NCBI GenBank assembly: GCA_021799405.1
Contig: JAJZAL010000004.1
Coordinates: 1 to 48,661, forward strand
Source: Acidobacteriota bacterium
GTDB taxonomy: Bacteria > Acidobacteriota > Terriglobia > Terriglobales > Acidobacteriaceae
Direction of reading: 5' to 3'
Length of the DNA: 48,661 bases
The notes under the pieces were generated by a model that was not told the DNA's origin, did not search any database, and saw nothing but the letters and a program-made list of their open reading frames with translations. Numbering within the stretch: the first letter of the stretch is position 1; the number at the start of each line of letters is the position of its first letter. This document shows, in pieces, positions 25,150 through 33,201 of this stretch. The translations under genes and the position numbers were made by a program.

Positions 25150-26046
25150 TCAGGCCTTTCGGGAGGGCCGGTTTGCGAGAGCGTGCTGCACGATGGCGCG
25201 GGCCTCTTCGAGTTCGGTGCCTGAGAGTTCGAGACGGGGGCCACGTACACGAGCGCTGCCCATACCCACTTCTTCCTGCACAAATTTGATGAGCTGGATG
25301 AATTTTGGCACGGTGTCCATGCGCAAGAGCGGCAGGAACCAGCGGTAAAGGGCAAAGGCCGCGGTCTTGTCGCCGTGCGAGGCGAGGTTGAAGAGCTCGA
25401 CGGATTCAGCGGGGAATGCATTGACGAGGCCCGCAACCCAACCCACGGCGCCGGCATAGATGCCTTCGACGATGGCGTCATCGACGCCGACGAAGATGGA
25501 GAGCGTGTCCGTCAGGGCGCGAATGGCGGTGATGCGGCGAACGTCGGTGCTGGATTCCTTGACGGCGTGAAGGTTCGCGTGTTCGGTGGCGAGTTCGGCG
25601 ATGTGTCCGGGCAGAAAATCGGTGCCGTAGGAGACAGGATTGTTGTAAAGCATGCAGGAAAGCGGCGTGGCCTGGAATACCTCGCTGAGATAGGTTTTCA
25701 TCTCGCGCCAGTCGCCTTTGTAGACATAAGGCGGCAGGACCATGAGCCCGCTGCAGCCCGCGTCGTGGGCTGCTTTGGCGAGGCTGACGGATTCGTGGGT
25801 GGAGAGTGACGAGATTGCGGCGACCACGGGAACACGGCTGCCGACGGTCTGCACCATGTTGCGGAGAATGGCGAGTTTTTCTTCTGTAGTCAGGGTCGCG
25901 GCTTCGCCAAGCGAGCCGAGCATGATAAGGCCGCTACATCCACTGTCGACCATCCAGTTGGCGTGTCTGCTCATGAACTCGTGGTCCACGCGCATATGGT
26001 TATCGAAGCAGGTGGTCATGGCGGGCATGACGCCTTTCCATTGCAT
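25150..26046 (-). CDS. dihydrodipicolinate synthase family; probable 1-pyrroline-4-hydroxy-2-carboxylate deaminase
   Basis: A 298-residue class I aldolase-fold protein. The Schiff-base lysine is Lys163 (HAVKESSTD), the family tyrosine is Tyr134 (MLYNNPVSYG) and the carboxylate-binding loop is GSLGEAATL (44-52). In hydroxyproline catabolism this family member converts 1-pyrroline-4-hydroxy-2-carboxylate to 2,5-dioxopentanoate and ammonia. The assignment rests on the position between the dehydrogenase subunits and the semialdehyde dehydrogenase. By sequence alone it could also be another DapA-like aldolase. AGGAGA lies before the ATG. Confidence 0.85.
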   Translation of the reverse strand: MQWKGVMPAMTTCFDNHMRVDHEFMSRHANWMVDSGCSGLIMLGSLGEAATLTTEEKLAILRNMVQTVGSRVPVVAAISSLSTHESVSLAKAAHDAGCSGLMVLPPYVYKGDWREMKTYLSEVFQATPLSCMLYNNPVSYGTDFLPGHIAELATEHANLHAVKESSTDVRRITAIRALTDTLSIFVGVDDAIVEGIYAGAVGWVAGLVNAFPAESVELFNLASHGDKTAAFALYRWFLPLLRMDTVPKFIQLIKFVQEEVGMGSARVRGPRLELSGTELEEARAIVQHALANRPSRKA

Positions 26047-26074
26047 GATTGGTTCTCCTTATCGAGGGCGAAAT

Positions 26075-27352
26075 TCAATGTTGCGCCGTGGGCTTCTCCG
26101 CCTCGGCAAGCGTATCAAAGCGCACCGGCAATATCGGCGGGCGGATGGACTCACCGGGCCAGCCATAAAGAAATTCAGTTGCAGCGCCGCATACCCGGCC
26201 CTGGCAGGGGCCCATCCCGCAGCGAGTGTGGAGCTTGGCGCTGCGCCAGGAATCGTGTTGTTGCAGGAGTTCGTGAGCGACATCTTCGCAGCGGCAGACA
26301 GTTGTCTGGGGCGCAGGCAGGCGGCGCAATTCGGGGCGCGGAGCGAATGCGCGCTCCATCGCGGCAGCAAAACCCAGGGCCTTGTTGCGTTTGGCGAAAA
26401 GCTTCCGAGCTGGGGAGTTCTGGCCGGTGCTGGCATATCCGGCGATGGAGCCTTCGATGAGTGACTTGTCGAGTCCGCCTATGCCGGTGATTTCCCCGGC
26501 ACAGAATACGTTGGGTACGGAGGCCTGCTGCAAGGAGTCGACCGCGACAAAACCGTTGTGGAGCGAGCAGCCGAGAAGCGCGGGCAACTCCGTGTTGGGA
26601 ACGAGATGGAAGCCGCAGGCGAGGAAGTCACAGTCGAGGGTGAGACGGCGCGCTCCGTTGGTGAGCGTGACGGATTCGACCTGGGACTTGCCGTGAGCCG
26701 TGACGGGCCACCAGCCGATGCGATAAGGCACAGCGGCAAGCTGCGTGCGATATTGCACGGCCTGAGAGATTTTCGAAGGGTATGCAACAATCGATGTTGC
26801 AAAATGAGCAAGCTGGCGGGGCGGCGCCTGTTCGCAGACGGCGACGACCTGGGCCCCATGGCTCTTGAGGAAAGCGGCGACGGCAAGTAGAAGCGGACCA
26901 CTGCCGGCGACGACGATACGCTTGCCAGCGACGGGCAGGCCGGACTTGACCATCGCCTGCAAGCCGCCCGCACCGATGACATTGCGCAGAGTCCAACCGG
27001 GGAATGGCAGGAAACGCTCGCGGGCACCGGTGGCGAGGATGAGTTTATTGTAGCGCAGGATGTGGAGGCCGTCGGGAGCTTCAGCGTGGAGGGTGTTGAA
27101 AGCTGGAGCGTCGAAGACGCGGAGGCCGTGGAGGCGCGTGGCCTGGGTTTGTTGAAGCCGGTTGTGCCATGGTCCAGACGGATGGGACTGCCGAGCGGGG
27201 AAGCTGTTGCGCCAGATCTGGCCGCCGAGGGCGGGATTTTCATCGACGATGGCGACGCGGGCATGAGGGGCGGCAGCACAGGCGGCCGCGATGCCGGCAG
27301 GTCCGCCGCCGATGACGAGGACATCGTAAGTGTACTCGTTACGGTTACGCAT
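26075..27352 (-). CDS. D-hydroxyproline dehydrogenase alpha-type subunit (FAD/NAD(P)-binding oxidoreductase)
   Basis: A 425-residue flavoprotein. A Rossmann FAD motif lies at the start (VLVIGGGPAGIAAACAA) and a second dinucleotide motif lies near residue 145 (IVVAGSGPLLLAVAAFL). The C-terminal part has a BFD-like cysteine cluster (VCRCEDV and RCGMGPCQGRVCG) that may hold an iron-sulfur centre. This layout is that of HcnB or opine-oxidase subunit A proteins. With the small [2Fe-2S] protein and the DadA-like flavoprotein encoded just upstream, it forms a three-component amine dehydrogenase. The product acts on cis-4-hydroxy-D-proline by context. It overlaps the preceding gene by 8 bases, so translation is probably coupled. 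Confidence 0.85.
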   Translation of the reverse strand: MRNRNEYTYDVLVIGGGPAGIAAACAAAPHARVAIVDENPALGGQIWRNSFPARQSHPSGPWHNRLQQTQATRLHGLRVFDAPAFNTLHAEAPDGLHILRYNKLILATGARERFLPFPGWTLRNVIGAGGLQAMVKSGLPVAGKRIVVAGSGPLLLAVAAFLKSHGAQVVAVCEQAPPRQLAHFATSIVAYPSKISQAVQYRTQLAAVPYRIGWWPVTAHGKSQVESVTLTNGARRLTLDCDFLACGFHLVPNTELPALLGCSLHNGFVAVDSLQQASVPNVFCAGEITGIGGLDKSLIEGSIAGYASTGQNSPARKLFAKRNKALGFAAAMERAFAPRPELRRLPAPQTTVCRCEDVAHELLQQHDSWRSAKLHTRCGMGPCQGRVCGAATEFLYGWPGESIRPPILPVRFDTLAEAEKPTAQH

Positions 27353-27590
27353 GTGTGCTCACCTCCATTCCGGGCACACAGAGGGTCTGGCATGCGAGCC
27401 GGTTGGAAATGCGGTCGATGGTGACTCGGCACTCGTAACAGATGCCCATGGCACAGAGCGGTCCGCGCGGCTGGCCGGTCACGGAGGTGCGGCATGGTTC
27501 GTTCAGAAGAGTGAGCGCGACGGCGACAGTGACGCCGGAGGGAACTTGCACCGGAGCGCCGTTGACCGTGATCGTGATGGCGTCAGGCAT
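27345..27590 (-). CDS. [2Fe-2S] ferredoxin-like subunit of the hydroxyproline dehydrogenase
   Basis: An 81-residue protein with a plant-type-like ferredoxin fold of the HcnA kind. The cluster ligands are Cys46, Cys51, Cys54 and Cys67 (C-x4-C-x2-C-x12-C), within GPLCAMGICYECRV and LACQTLC. It links the two flavin subunits. Its gene overlaps both neighbours by 8 bases, which is strong evidence for a fixed-ratio complex. Confidence 0.88.
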   Translation of the reverse strand: MPDAITITVNGAPVQVPSGVTVAVALTLLNEPCRTSVTGQPRGPLCAMGICYECRVTIDRISNRLACQTLCVPGMEVSTHA

Positions 27591-28716
27591 GCGCAGTCTC
27601 CGTTGTGGGATGAAATGCGCGGGCGGGCAAGTAGGGTTCGACGGGGATTTCGGACCCCGAGCCGGTGAGGATGTGACGGATCAATTTGCCGGTGGCAAGC
27701 GCGGTGGTGATGCCGAGGCCCTCGTGTCCAGTAGCGAGAAAGAGCGTGGGATCGGCGGGATGTGGTCCGATGAGGGGCAGCTTGTCCGGCGTGGCGGCGC
27801 GGAAGCCGGTCCAGGTGCGCAGGACGGAGAGTTTGTCGATGCCGGGCATATAGCGCCGAGTCTGCTGCATCATGCGCTGGAGGATTTGGTGGTCGACAGA
27901 TTTGTCGTGTGCGTTGTATTGCCGCGATGAGCCAATGAGGACCTGTCCGGTTTTGCGCGGTTGCACGTTGAAGGCGACTGAATCTGCCGTGCCGGAGCCT
28001 GCGCTGCGGACGTAGCCAAGTTCGACGAGTTGATGACGGACGAAGCCGGGTGCGCGGTCCGTGATGACGAGATGACCTTTGCGCGGGTGGACCGGCAGCC
28101 CCGGGGCGAGGGATGGGGCTGCGGCCCCGAGCGCGTTGATGATGCGCGGTGAGGAGAGTATGTCTCCGTTGGCAAGACAAGCTTTGCCTTCACCGGCCTG
28201 CAAGGCAGCCTGGCGGATGAGGGAAGCACCGGAAGAAAGAGCTTGTTGCAACAAATAATCCGCGGCAACGGGGGGATAGAGGACTGCGTCAGAGGAGACG
28301 AGGAGTCCGCCTGCCAGGCCGGGGCGGAGATGCGGTTCTTCATGCAGCAGGGCATGCGAATCCAGGACGCGAACTGGCAGGCCGCGCGTCACGTAAATGG
28401 ATTGCTTGCGCGCGACCTCCTGCATTTCGACCTCGTCAGCCGCGACCCAGATGGTTCCGGGCGTTTCATATTCGGCTGCAGGTGGAAGCTGCGGTGCGAG
28501 GACATGCCAGAGCTGCTGGGAGTAATGGGTGAACGCGAGCTGCGCGGGCGAATCATCCATTACGACGATGTGACCCATGCCGGCGGCGGTTGCTCCTCCG
28601 CCGATGACGCCGGGCTCGACCACTGTGACGGACATGCCGGCGTGGGCCAGTTCCATGGCGCAGGCTGCTCCGACGATACCGGCACCGAGAACAATTGCGT
28701 CGCAATTGGAGCTCAT
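27583..28716 (-). CDS. D-hydroxyproline dehydrogenase beta-type subunit (DadA-like FAD oxidoreductase)
   Basis: A 377-residue D-amino-acid-oxidase-type flavoprotein. The FAD motif is at residues 7-34 (AIVLGAGIVGAACAMELAHAG), and the C-terminal GHEGLGITTALATGKLI matches the family's flavin-binding end. It resembles HcnC and the beta subunit of three-component D-hydroxyproline dehydrogenases. It is the likely catalytic subunit that oxidises cis-4-hydroxy-D-proline to 1-pyrroline-4-hydroxy-2-carboxylate. Its ATG overlaps the epimerase stop codon (ATGA), and its end overlaps the ferredoxin gene. Confidence 0.87.
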   Translation of the reverse strand: MSSNCDAIVLGAGIVGAACAMELAHAGMSVTVVEPGVIGGGATAAGMGHIVVMDDSPAQLAFTHYSQQLWHVLAPQLPPAAEYETPGTIWVAADEVEMQEVARKQSIYVTRGLPVRVLDSHALLHEEPHLRPGLAGGLLVSSDAVLYPPVAADYLLQQALSSGASLIRQAALQAGEGKACLANGDILSSPRIINALGAAAPSLAPGLPVHPRKGHLVITDRAPGFVRHQLVELGYVRSAGSGTADSVAFNVQPRKTGQVLIGSSRQYNAHDKSVDHQILQRMMQQTRRYMPGIDKLSVLRTWTGFRAATPDKLPLIGPHPADPTLFLATGHEGLGITTALATGKLIRHILTGSGSEIPVEPYLPARAFHPTTETAHA

Positions 28717-29660
28717 GTGCGGATTCCGGCGACGAATGGATCGGTGGAGTCGAGGATGAGTGTGGTTTCGGCCGTGATGTATGCGTTGCCGGTGATGCTG
28801 GGATAGACGCCGTCGTCACGGACCTCGATGCAGCCTTGAAAGATGCTGCCGAGAATGCCTTCCTGGCGCCAGAGCTCGCCGGGACTGAGTTTGCCGTCGG
28901 CGTAGAGGCATGCCATTTTGGCAGAGGTGCCGGTGCCGCAGGGTGACCGGTCATAGGCTTTGCCGGGGCAGAGTACAAAGTTGCGGCTGTCGGCCTGAGG
29001 GCTGACTGGTGGAGCGAAGATTTCGATGTGATCGATGATCTTGCCGTCGTCTCCGCAGATGCCCTGCGATTCAAGGGCCTGACGGATGGCCCAGGTGAAT
29101 TCGGTGAGGCTCTCGACATGCTGGAGGTCGAGTTGCTGGTTGTGGTGGTCGACAAGATAGAACCAATTGCCGCCCCAGGCGATGTCACCAGTGACGATGC
29201 CGTATCCGGGAACCTCGATGGGAACGTGCTGTGCGGCGCGGTAGCTGCGGACATTTGTGACAGTGACCGCGCCGCTGGGGTGGAGGGTCGTTTTGACGGC
29301 GCCGACAGGGGTGTCGATCCAGTGCTCGCCTGGCTGAATTTTGCCGAGCCAGGCAAGGGTGGCGACGACGCCGATGGTTCCGTGGCCGCACATACCGAGA
29401 TAGCCGACGTTGTTGAAGAAGATGACGCCGATGTCGCAGCGGGGATCCTGGGGCTCGCAGAGCATGCCGCCCACGATGACATCGGAGCCGCGCGGCTCAT
29501 TGACGACGGCGGAGCGGAAGTCGTCGAACTGAGTACGGAGGCGGTCAAGCCTTTCGGCGAGAGATCCATCGCCCAATTCCGGAGCGCCAGCGATGACGAG
29601 CCGCGTGGGTTCGCCAGCGGTGTGCGAATCGATGGCCTGAATACGATGCAGAACGGACAT
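28713..29660 (-). CDS. 4-hydroxyproline 2-epimerase (proline racemase family)
   Basis: A 315-residue protein from the ATG at 29660 (an upstream TTG at 29666 is less likely). The two catalytic cysteines of the family are present: Cys91 in MCGHGTIG and Cys241 in SPCGTGTSA. The presence of both separates it from trans-3-hydroxyproline dehydratases, which lack one. It inverts C2 of trans-4-hydroxy-L-proline to give cis-4-hydroxy-D-proline, the first step of the pathway. Proline racemase is the alternative activity, but the operon argues for hydroxyproline. It is the first gene of the six-gene operon and has a good promoter about 70 bases upstream. Confidence 0.92.
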   Translation of the reverse strand: MSVLHRIQAIDSHTAGEPTRLVIAGAPELGDGSLAERLDRLRTQFDDFRSAVVNEPRGSDVIVGGMLCEPQDPRCDIGVIFFNNVGYLGMCGHGTIGVVATLAWLGKIQPGEHWIDTPVGAVKTTLHPSGAVTVTNVRSYRAAQHVPIEVPGYGIVTGDIAWGGNWFYLVDHHNQQLDLQHVESLTEFTWAIRQALESQGICGDDGKIIDHIEIFAPPVSPQADSRNFVLCPGKAYDRSPCGTGTSAKMACLYADGKLSPGELWRQEGILGSIFQGCIEVRDDGVYPSITGNAYITAETTLILDSTDPFVAGIRT

Positions 29661-29692
29661 TAGCAAGCTTGGCCCCGAATTATGTCTACCAC

Positions 29693-29742
29693 ATTGGATA
29701 CATTCTTGTCTTTAGATTATCAGTTCATCGTGGAACTGTTAA
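29693..29742 (-). promoter_or_regulatory. hydroxyproline operon promoter and GntR-type operator
   Basis: On the minus strand TTAACA (29737-29742) and TAATCT (29714-29719) are 17 bases apart. Ten bases further downstream lies AATGTATCCAAT (plus-strand 29693-29704), at about the transcription start. Its sequence and place resemble those of elements at 18858 and 30730. The divergent GntR gene starts 100 bases away, so this is the natural site for that regulator. Confidence 0.6.
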
Positions 29743-29842
29743 GACGGGGGCATGAGGTGGATGTTTCCGGTGCGGAGTCCGGACAGGAGCGAATATACTT
29801 CACAGCGGCAACCATAGTACATACACTTAGGTTGATAACAAT

Positions 29843-30586
29843 ATGGCGAATGTGACTTCGAAAACGGGTCGTAAGCCGCATGCAAAGAAGGCGGCTGCTC
29901 AGCATGGGGCGGGGTTACAGACTGCCTTTCAGCAGGTTCGGGAGCTGATTGTGCATGGGAAGCTTTCACCGGGCATGTGGATTGTGGAGGCTGATCTGGC
30001 GCAGCGGCTGGGGATGAGCCGGACTCCGGTGCGCGGAGCGCTGCAGTGGCTGCAGCGCGAAGGGTACGTGATTGAGCAGAAGAACGTGAGCAAATCACGG
30101 ATGATTGTGGCGCCTTTGACGAAGGAAGATTCGTCGGAGCTGTACGCGATTGTTGGTCATCTGGAGGGACTTGCCGGGAGGCGGACGGCGCAGTTGCCCA
30201 AGGAGAAGCGCATGGAGATTGTGCGCCAGCTCAGGAAGCTGAATACCGGGCTGAAGTCGATCAGCCGTGACCAGACAGGCAGGGCTGGAGATATTTTCGA
30301 TCTGGACACGACGTTTCACTCGACGGTGGTGAAGGCCAGCGCGGGGCCACGCCTGATGGCGCTATATAACGCCGTGAAGCCGCAGACGGAGCGGTATTGG
30401 CGGCTTTATGCCAGCTCGATCATCAACGATCTGCACAACAGCGTGACAGAACACGAGGAGATTATTGACGCGATCCAGGAAGGGGACCCGGATCGCGTGG
30501 AGGCGGCATTGCAGTTGAACTGGAGCAATGGCTCTCAGCGCCTGGGGAAGGTGATCGACCTGTTTGGAGAACGCGGCACCTGGTAG
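29843..30586 (+). CDS. GntR-family regulator, FadR/FCD subgroup
   Basis: A 247-residue protein. After a basic 25-residue N-terminal tail, the winged helix (about 28-95) shows AFQQVRELIVHGKLSPG, LAQRLGMSRTPVRGALQWL and REGYV. The C-terminal FCD effector domain (about 105-235) contains FDLDTTFHSTVVKASAGP and HEEIIDAIQEGDPDRVEAAL, with the Asp and His positions used for metal binding. FCD regulators usually repress catabolic operons and release DNA on binding the substrate or an intermediate. It is divergent from the hydroxyproline operon, so a hydroxyproline-derived effector is the best guess. It ends at a strong terminator. Confidence 0.92.
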   Translation: MANVTSKTGRKPHAKKAAAQHGAGLQTAFQQVRELIVHGKLSPGMWIVEADLAQRLGMSRTPVRGALQWLQREGYVIEQKNVSKSRMIVAPLTKEDSSELYAIVGHLEGLAGRRTAQLPKEKRMEIVRQLRKLNTGLKSISRDQTGRAGDIFDLDTTFHSTVVKASAGPRLMALYNAVKPQTERYWRLYASSIINDLHNSVTEHEEIIDAIQEGDPDRVEAALQLNWSNGSQRLGKVIDLFGERGTW

Positions 30587-30614
30587 ACGCTTTGTTTGAG
30601 GCAATGTACACGAG

Positions 30615-30643
30615 ATGCGGCTGAGTCAGCCGCATTTATTTTT
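30615..30643 (+). terminator. Rho-independent terminator of the GntR gene
   Basis: A perfect 9-bp stem (30615-30623 with 30627-30635) with a 3-base loop is followed by TTATTTTT. Confidence 0.88.
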
Positions 30644-30685
30644 GGGCATTTGCCGGAGAAATGAAGGCAATTTCATGATTCCGAC

Positions 30686-30741
30686 TTGACATCGCCCCAG
30701 GTTGGATCGTACACAATCATACGCTACAAATTGTATGCAAT
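30686..30741 (+). promoter_or_regulatory. promoter and GntR-type element upstream of the peptidase gene
   Basis: TTGACA at 30686-30691 is followed after 18 bases by TACACA (30710-30715), a moderate -10 box. ATTGTATGCAAT at 30730-30741, symmetric at 10 of 12 positions, lies about 15 bases further downstream. It matches 10 of 12 positions of the element at the hydroxyproline operon. Confidence 0.5.
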
Positions 30742-30802
30742 CCACTGCCCGCTATACCGGTTGCGCGCGCAAAGTCCAGTATGCCCGAGTGAGGAGAAGC
30801 GA

Positions 30803-33124
30803 ATGCGGAAGCTATATCGATACCTGATGGTTTTTGTACTGCCAGCGGCAATTTTTCCGGTTGCAGGTTTCGGCCAGACACTGCGCGCCGAATATGAAAA
30901 GGCAGCGACGCTTGGGAAGCTGTACAGCAGCCTGACGGTGAATGTTCCGGGCAAGGCGGTCTGGATCGGAGACACGGACAGCTTCTGGTACCGCAAGAGC
31001 GTGAACGGCGGTTACGCATTTGTGCTGGTGAATGCAAGGGCCGAGACACGCGGTCCGGCATTTGACCAGGCAAAACTGGCGATGGCTTACAACAAGGCGA
31101 GCGGCGAGACGGTGACGGCTCTGAAGCTACCGTTTGAGGAGTTCCGCTATGGCAAAGATCAAAAAAGCATTCTGTTTGCCGCAGACCAGTCGCGCTGGGA
31201 ATGTGACTTAGAAAAGTACGTATGCAAACGGACGGGGCCGGACGTGCAGTGGTGGCAGGAGCCGCAGTGGCTTTCGCCGAAGAACGATCCGTCAGATGTG
31301 GTGACCTCACCGAACGGGAAGTGGGAAGCGTTTATCCAGAACTTCAACGTCTATGTGAGGCAAAAGGGGAGTAAACACGCGGTTGCGCTGAGCACGGATG
31401 GGTCGCAGGGGAATTTTTACTATTTCCCATCGCTGAGGTGGTCGCCGAATTCGGAGGACCTGGCGGCGTTTCGGATTCGACCGGGCTTTCACAGGCGGGT
31501 TTATTATGTGCAGGCGGCACCGCCGGACCAACTGCAGCCGAAGCTCTCGTCCATCGAATACGTGAAGCCAGGTGATGTGCTGGACTTGCAGCAGCCGGTG
31601 CTGTTTCATGTGGCGGAGCGGAAGGAAATTCCGATTGACAATGCGCTGTTTCCTAATCCGTTCAATCTGTCGAGGATGAAGTGGTGGAAGGACAGCCGCG
31701 GCTTCACGTTTGAGTACAACCAGCGCGGGCACCAAGTGTATCGCGTGATTGAAGTGAACGCGACAACGGGCAAGGCGCGGGTCCTGATCAATGAAACGAG
31801 CAAGACGTTTATCGATTACGAGGGGTTGACGGGGAACCAGTATGACACTGGATGGACTTACCGTTATGACGTAAATGACGGCAAGGAAATTATCTGGATG
31901 TCAGAGGCGGATGGCTGGCCGCACCTGTACCTGTACAACGGGATGACAGGCGCACTGGAAAACAGGATCACCAGCGGGCCGTGGGTCGTACGCGATGTGA
32001 ATTACGTCGATGTTGCGAAGCGGCAGATTTATTTCGAGGCCAGCGGAGTGAATCCGAACGTGGACCCGTACTTTGTGCACGAGTACCGAATCAACTTTGA
32101 CGGGACGGGGATGACGCCTCTGACTCCGGAGCCGGGGAATCACCAGGTTGAGTTTTCGAAGGACGGGAAGTATTACGTCGATTCGTGGTCGACGGTGAGC
32201 GAGGCGCCGACGATGGTGCTGAAGCGGACAGCGGGCAACCAGGTGCTGATGCACCTGGAGCATGGGGATATCAGTAAGTTAGTCGCGGCAGGGTGGAAGC
32301 CGCCGATGGTGTTTCACACGGCGGGCAGGGATGGGAAGACGCAGATATGGGGGCTGATCTACAAGCCGCTGAACTTTGATCCGCAGAAGAAGTATCCGGT
32401 GGTGGAGGATATTTATGCGGGGCCGCAGGGTTCATTTGTTCCGAAGTCGTTTACGACGCGCTTTGAGCCGCTGACCGCGCTGGGATTTGTGGTGGTGCAG
32501 ATAGATGGGATGGGAACGAATAATCGCGGGAAGGCCTTCCAGGATGTGATCTGGAAGAACCTGAAGGACAGCGGATTTCCGGATCGGATACTGTGGCACA
32601 AGGCGGCGGCGAAGAAGTTTCCGTGGTATGACATTTCGCACGGGGTGGGGATCTTTGGTGTTTCGGCAGGCGGGCAGAGCACGCTGAGCGCGCTGCTGTT
32701 TCATCCGGACTTCTACACGGTGGGGGTGGCGAACAGCGGATGCTACGACAACCGGATGGACAAGGTCTGGTGGAACGAACTGTGGATGGGCTGGCCGGTG
32801 GGTCCGCAGTATGCGGCTTCGTCGGACGTGGCGAATGCATACCGGCTGAAGGGCAAGCTGCTGCTGTTTTTCGGCGGGATGGATCACAACGTGGATCCGT
32901 CGTCGACGCTGCAGGTGGTGAATGCGCTGATCACGGCAAACAAGAACTTCAGCCTGCTGGAGGTTCCAAATGGGGATCACGGCGTGGGGATCGCGCACGC
33001 CTACGTGCAGCGGAAGCTGGAGGACTTCTTTGTGAAGAATATGCTGCATGAGCAGCCGCCGGACTGGAACCGGGATCCTGGAAAGTGGTTTAAGCCGGGG
33101 CAGGAGCCAGCGCCGCGGTATTAG
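30803..33124 (+). CDS. secreted prolyl oligopeptidase family peptidase (DPP-IV-like, S9)
   Basis: A 773-residue exported serine peptidase, started at the ATG at 30803 with GAGGAG before it. The signal peptide is [18 protein letters not shown] to about GFGQ. Residues about 60-500 form the DPP-IV N-terminal propeller, and residues about 520-770 the alpha/beta-hydrolase domain. The catalytic triad is Ser621 (FGVSAGGQS), Asp694 (GGMDHNVDP) and His726 (NGDHGVGIA). DPP-IV relatives remove X-Pro or X-Ala dipeptides from peptides, and some accept hydroxyproline. Its place beside the hydroxyproline regulator, with a similar promoter element, suggests it feeds proline- and hydroxyproline-rich peptides into the pathway. 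It lies in the periplasm or outside the cell. Confidence 0.88.
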   Translation: MRKLYRYLMVFVLPAAIFPVAGFGQTLRAEYEKAATLGKLYSSLTVNVPGKAVWIGDTDSFWYRKSVNGGYAFVLVNARAETRGPAFDQAKLAMAYNKASGETVTALKLPFEEFRYGKDQKSILFAADQSRWECDLEKYVCKRTGPDVQWWQEPQWLSPKNDPSDVVTSPNGKWEAFIQNFNVYVRQKGSKHAVALSTDGSQGNFYYFPSLRWSPNSEDLAAFRIRPGFHRRVYYVQAAPPDQLQPKLSSIEYVKPGDVLDLQQPVLFHVAERKEIPIDNALFPNPFNLSRMKWWKDSRGFTFEYNQRGHQVYRVIEVNATTGKARVLINETSKTFIDYEGLTGNQYDTGWTYRYDVNDGKEIIWMSEADGWPHLYLYNGMTGALENRITSGPWVVRDVNYVDVAKRQIYFEASGVNPNVDPYFVHEYRINFDGTGMTPLTPEPGNHQVEFSKDGKYYVDSWSTVSEAPTMVLKRTAGNQVLMHLEHGDISKLVAAGWKPPMVFHTAGRDGKTQIWGLIYKPLNFDPQKKYPVVEDIYAGPQGSFVPKSFTTRFEPLTALGFVVVQIDGMGTNNRGKAFQDVIWKNLKDSGFPDRILWHKAAAKKFPWYDISHGVGIFGVSAGGQSTLSALLFHPDFYTVGVANSGCYDNRMDKVWWNELWMGWPVGPQYAASSDVANAYRLKGKLLLFFGGMDHNVDPSSTLQVVNALITANKNFSLLEVPNGDHGVGIAHAYVQRKLEDFFVKNMLHEQPPDWNRDPGKWFKPGQEPAPRY

Positions 33125-33150
33125 AAACTCATATCGCTACAAATTAAGGT

Positions 33151-33197
33151 GAGAATCGCAGTTGGTCTGAATTTTAGGACAGCTGCGATTCTCTTTT
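33151..33197 (+). terminator. Rho-independent terminator of the peptidase gene
   Basis: A perfect 11-bp stem (33151-33161 with 33183-33193) is followed by four T residues. It lies between the convergent peptidase and GH39-like genes. Confidence 0.8.
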
Positions 33198-33201
33198 GGG
33201 G

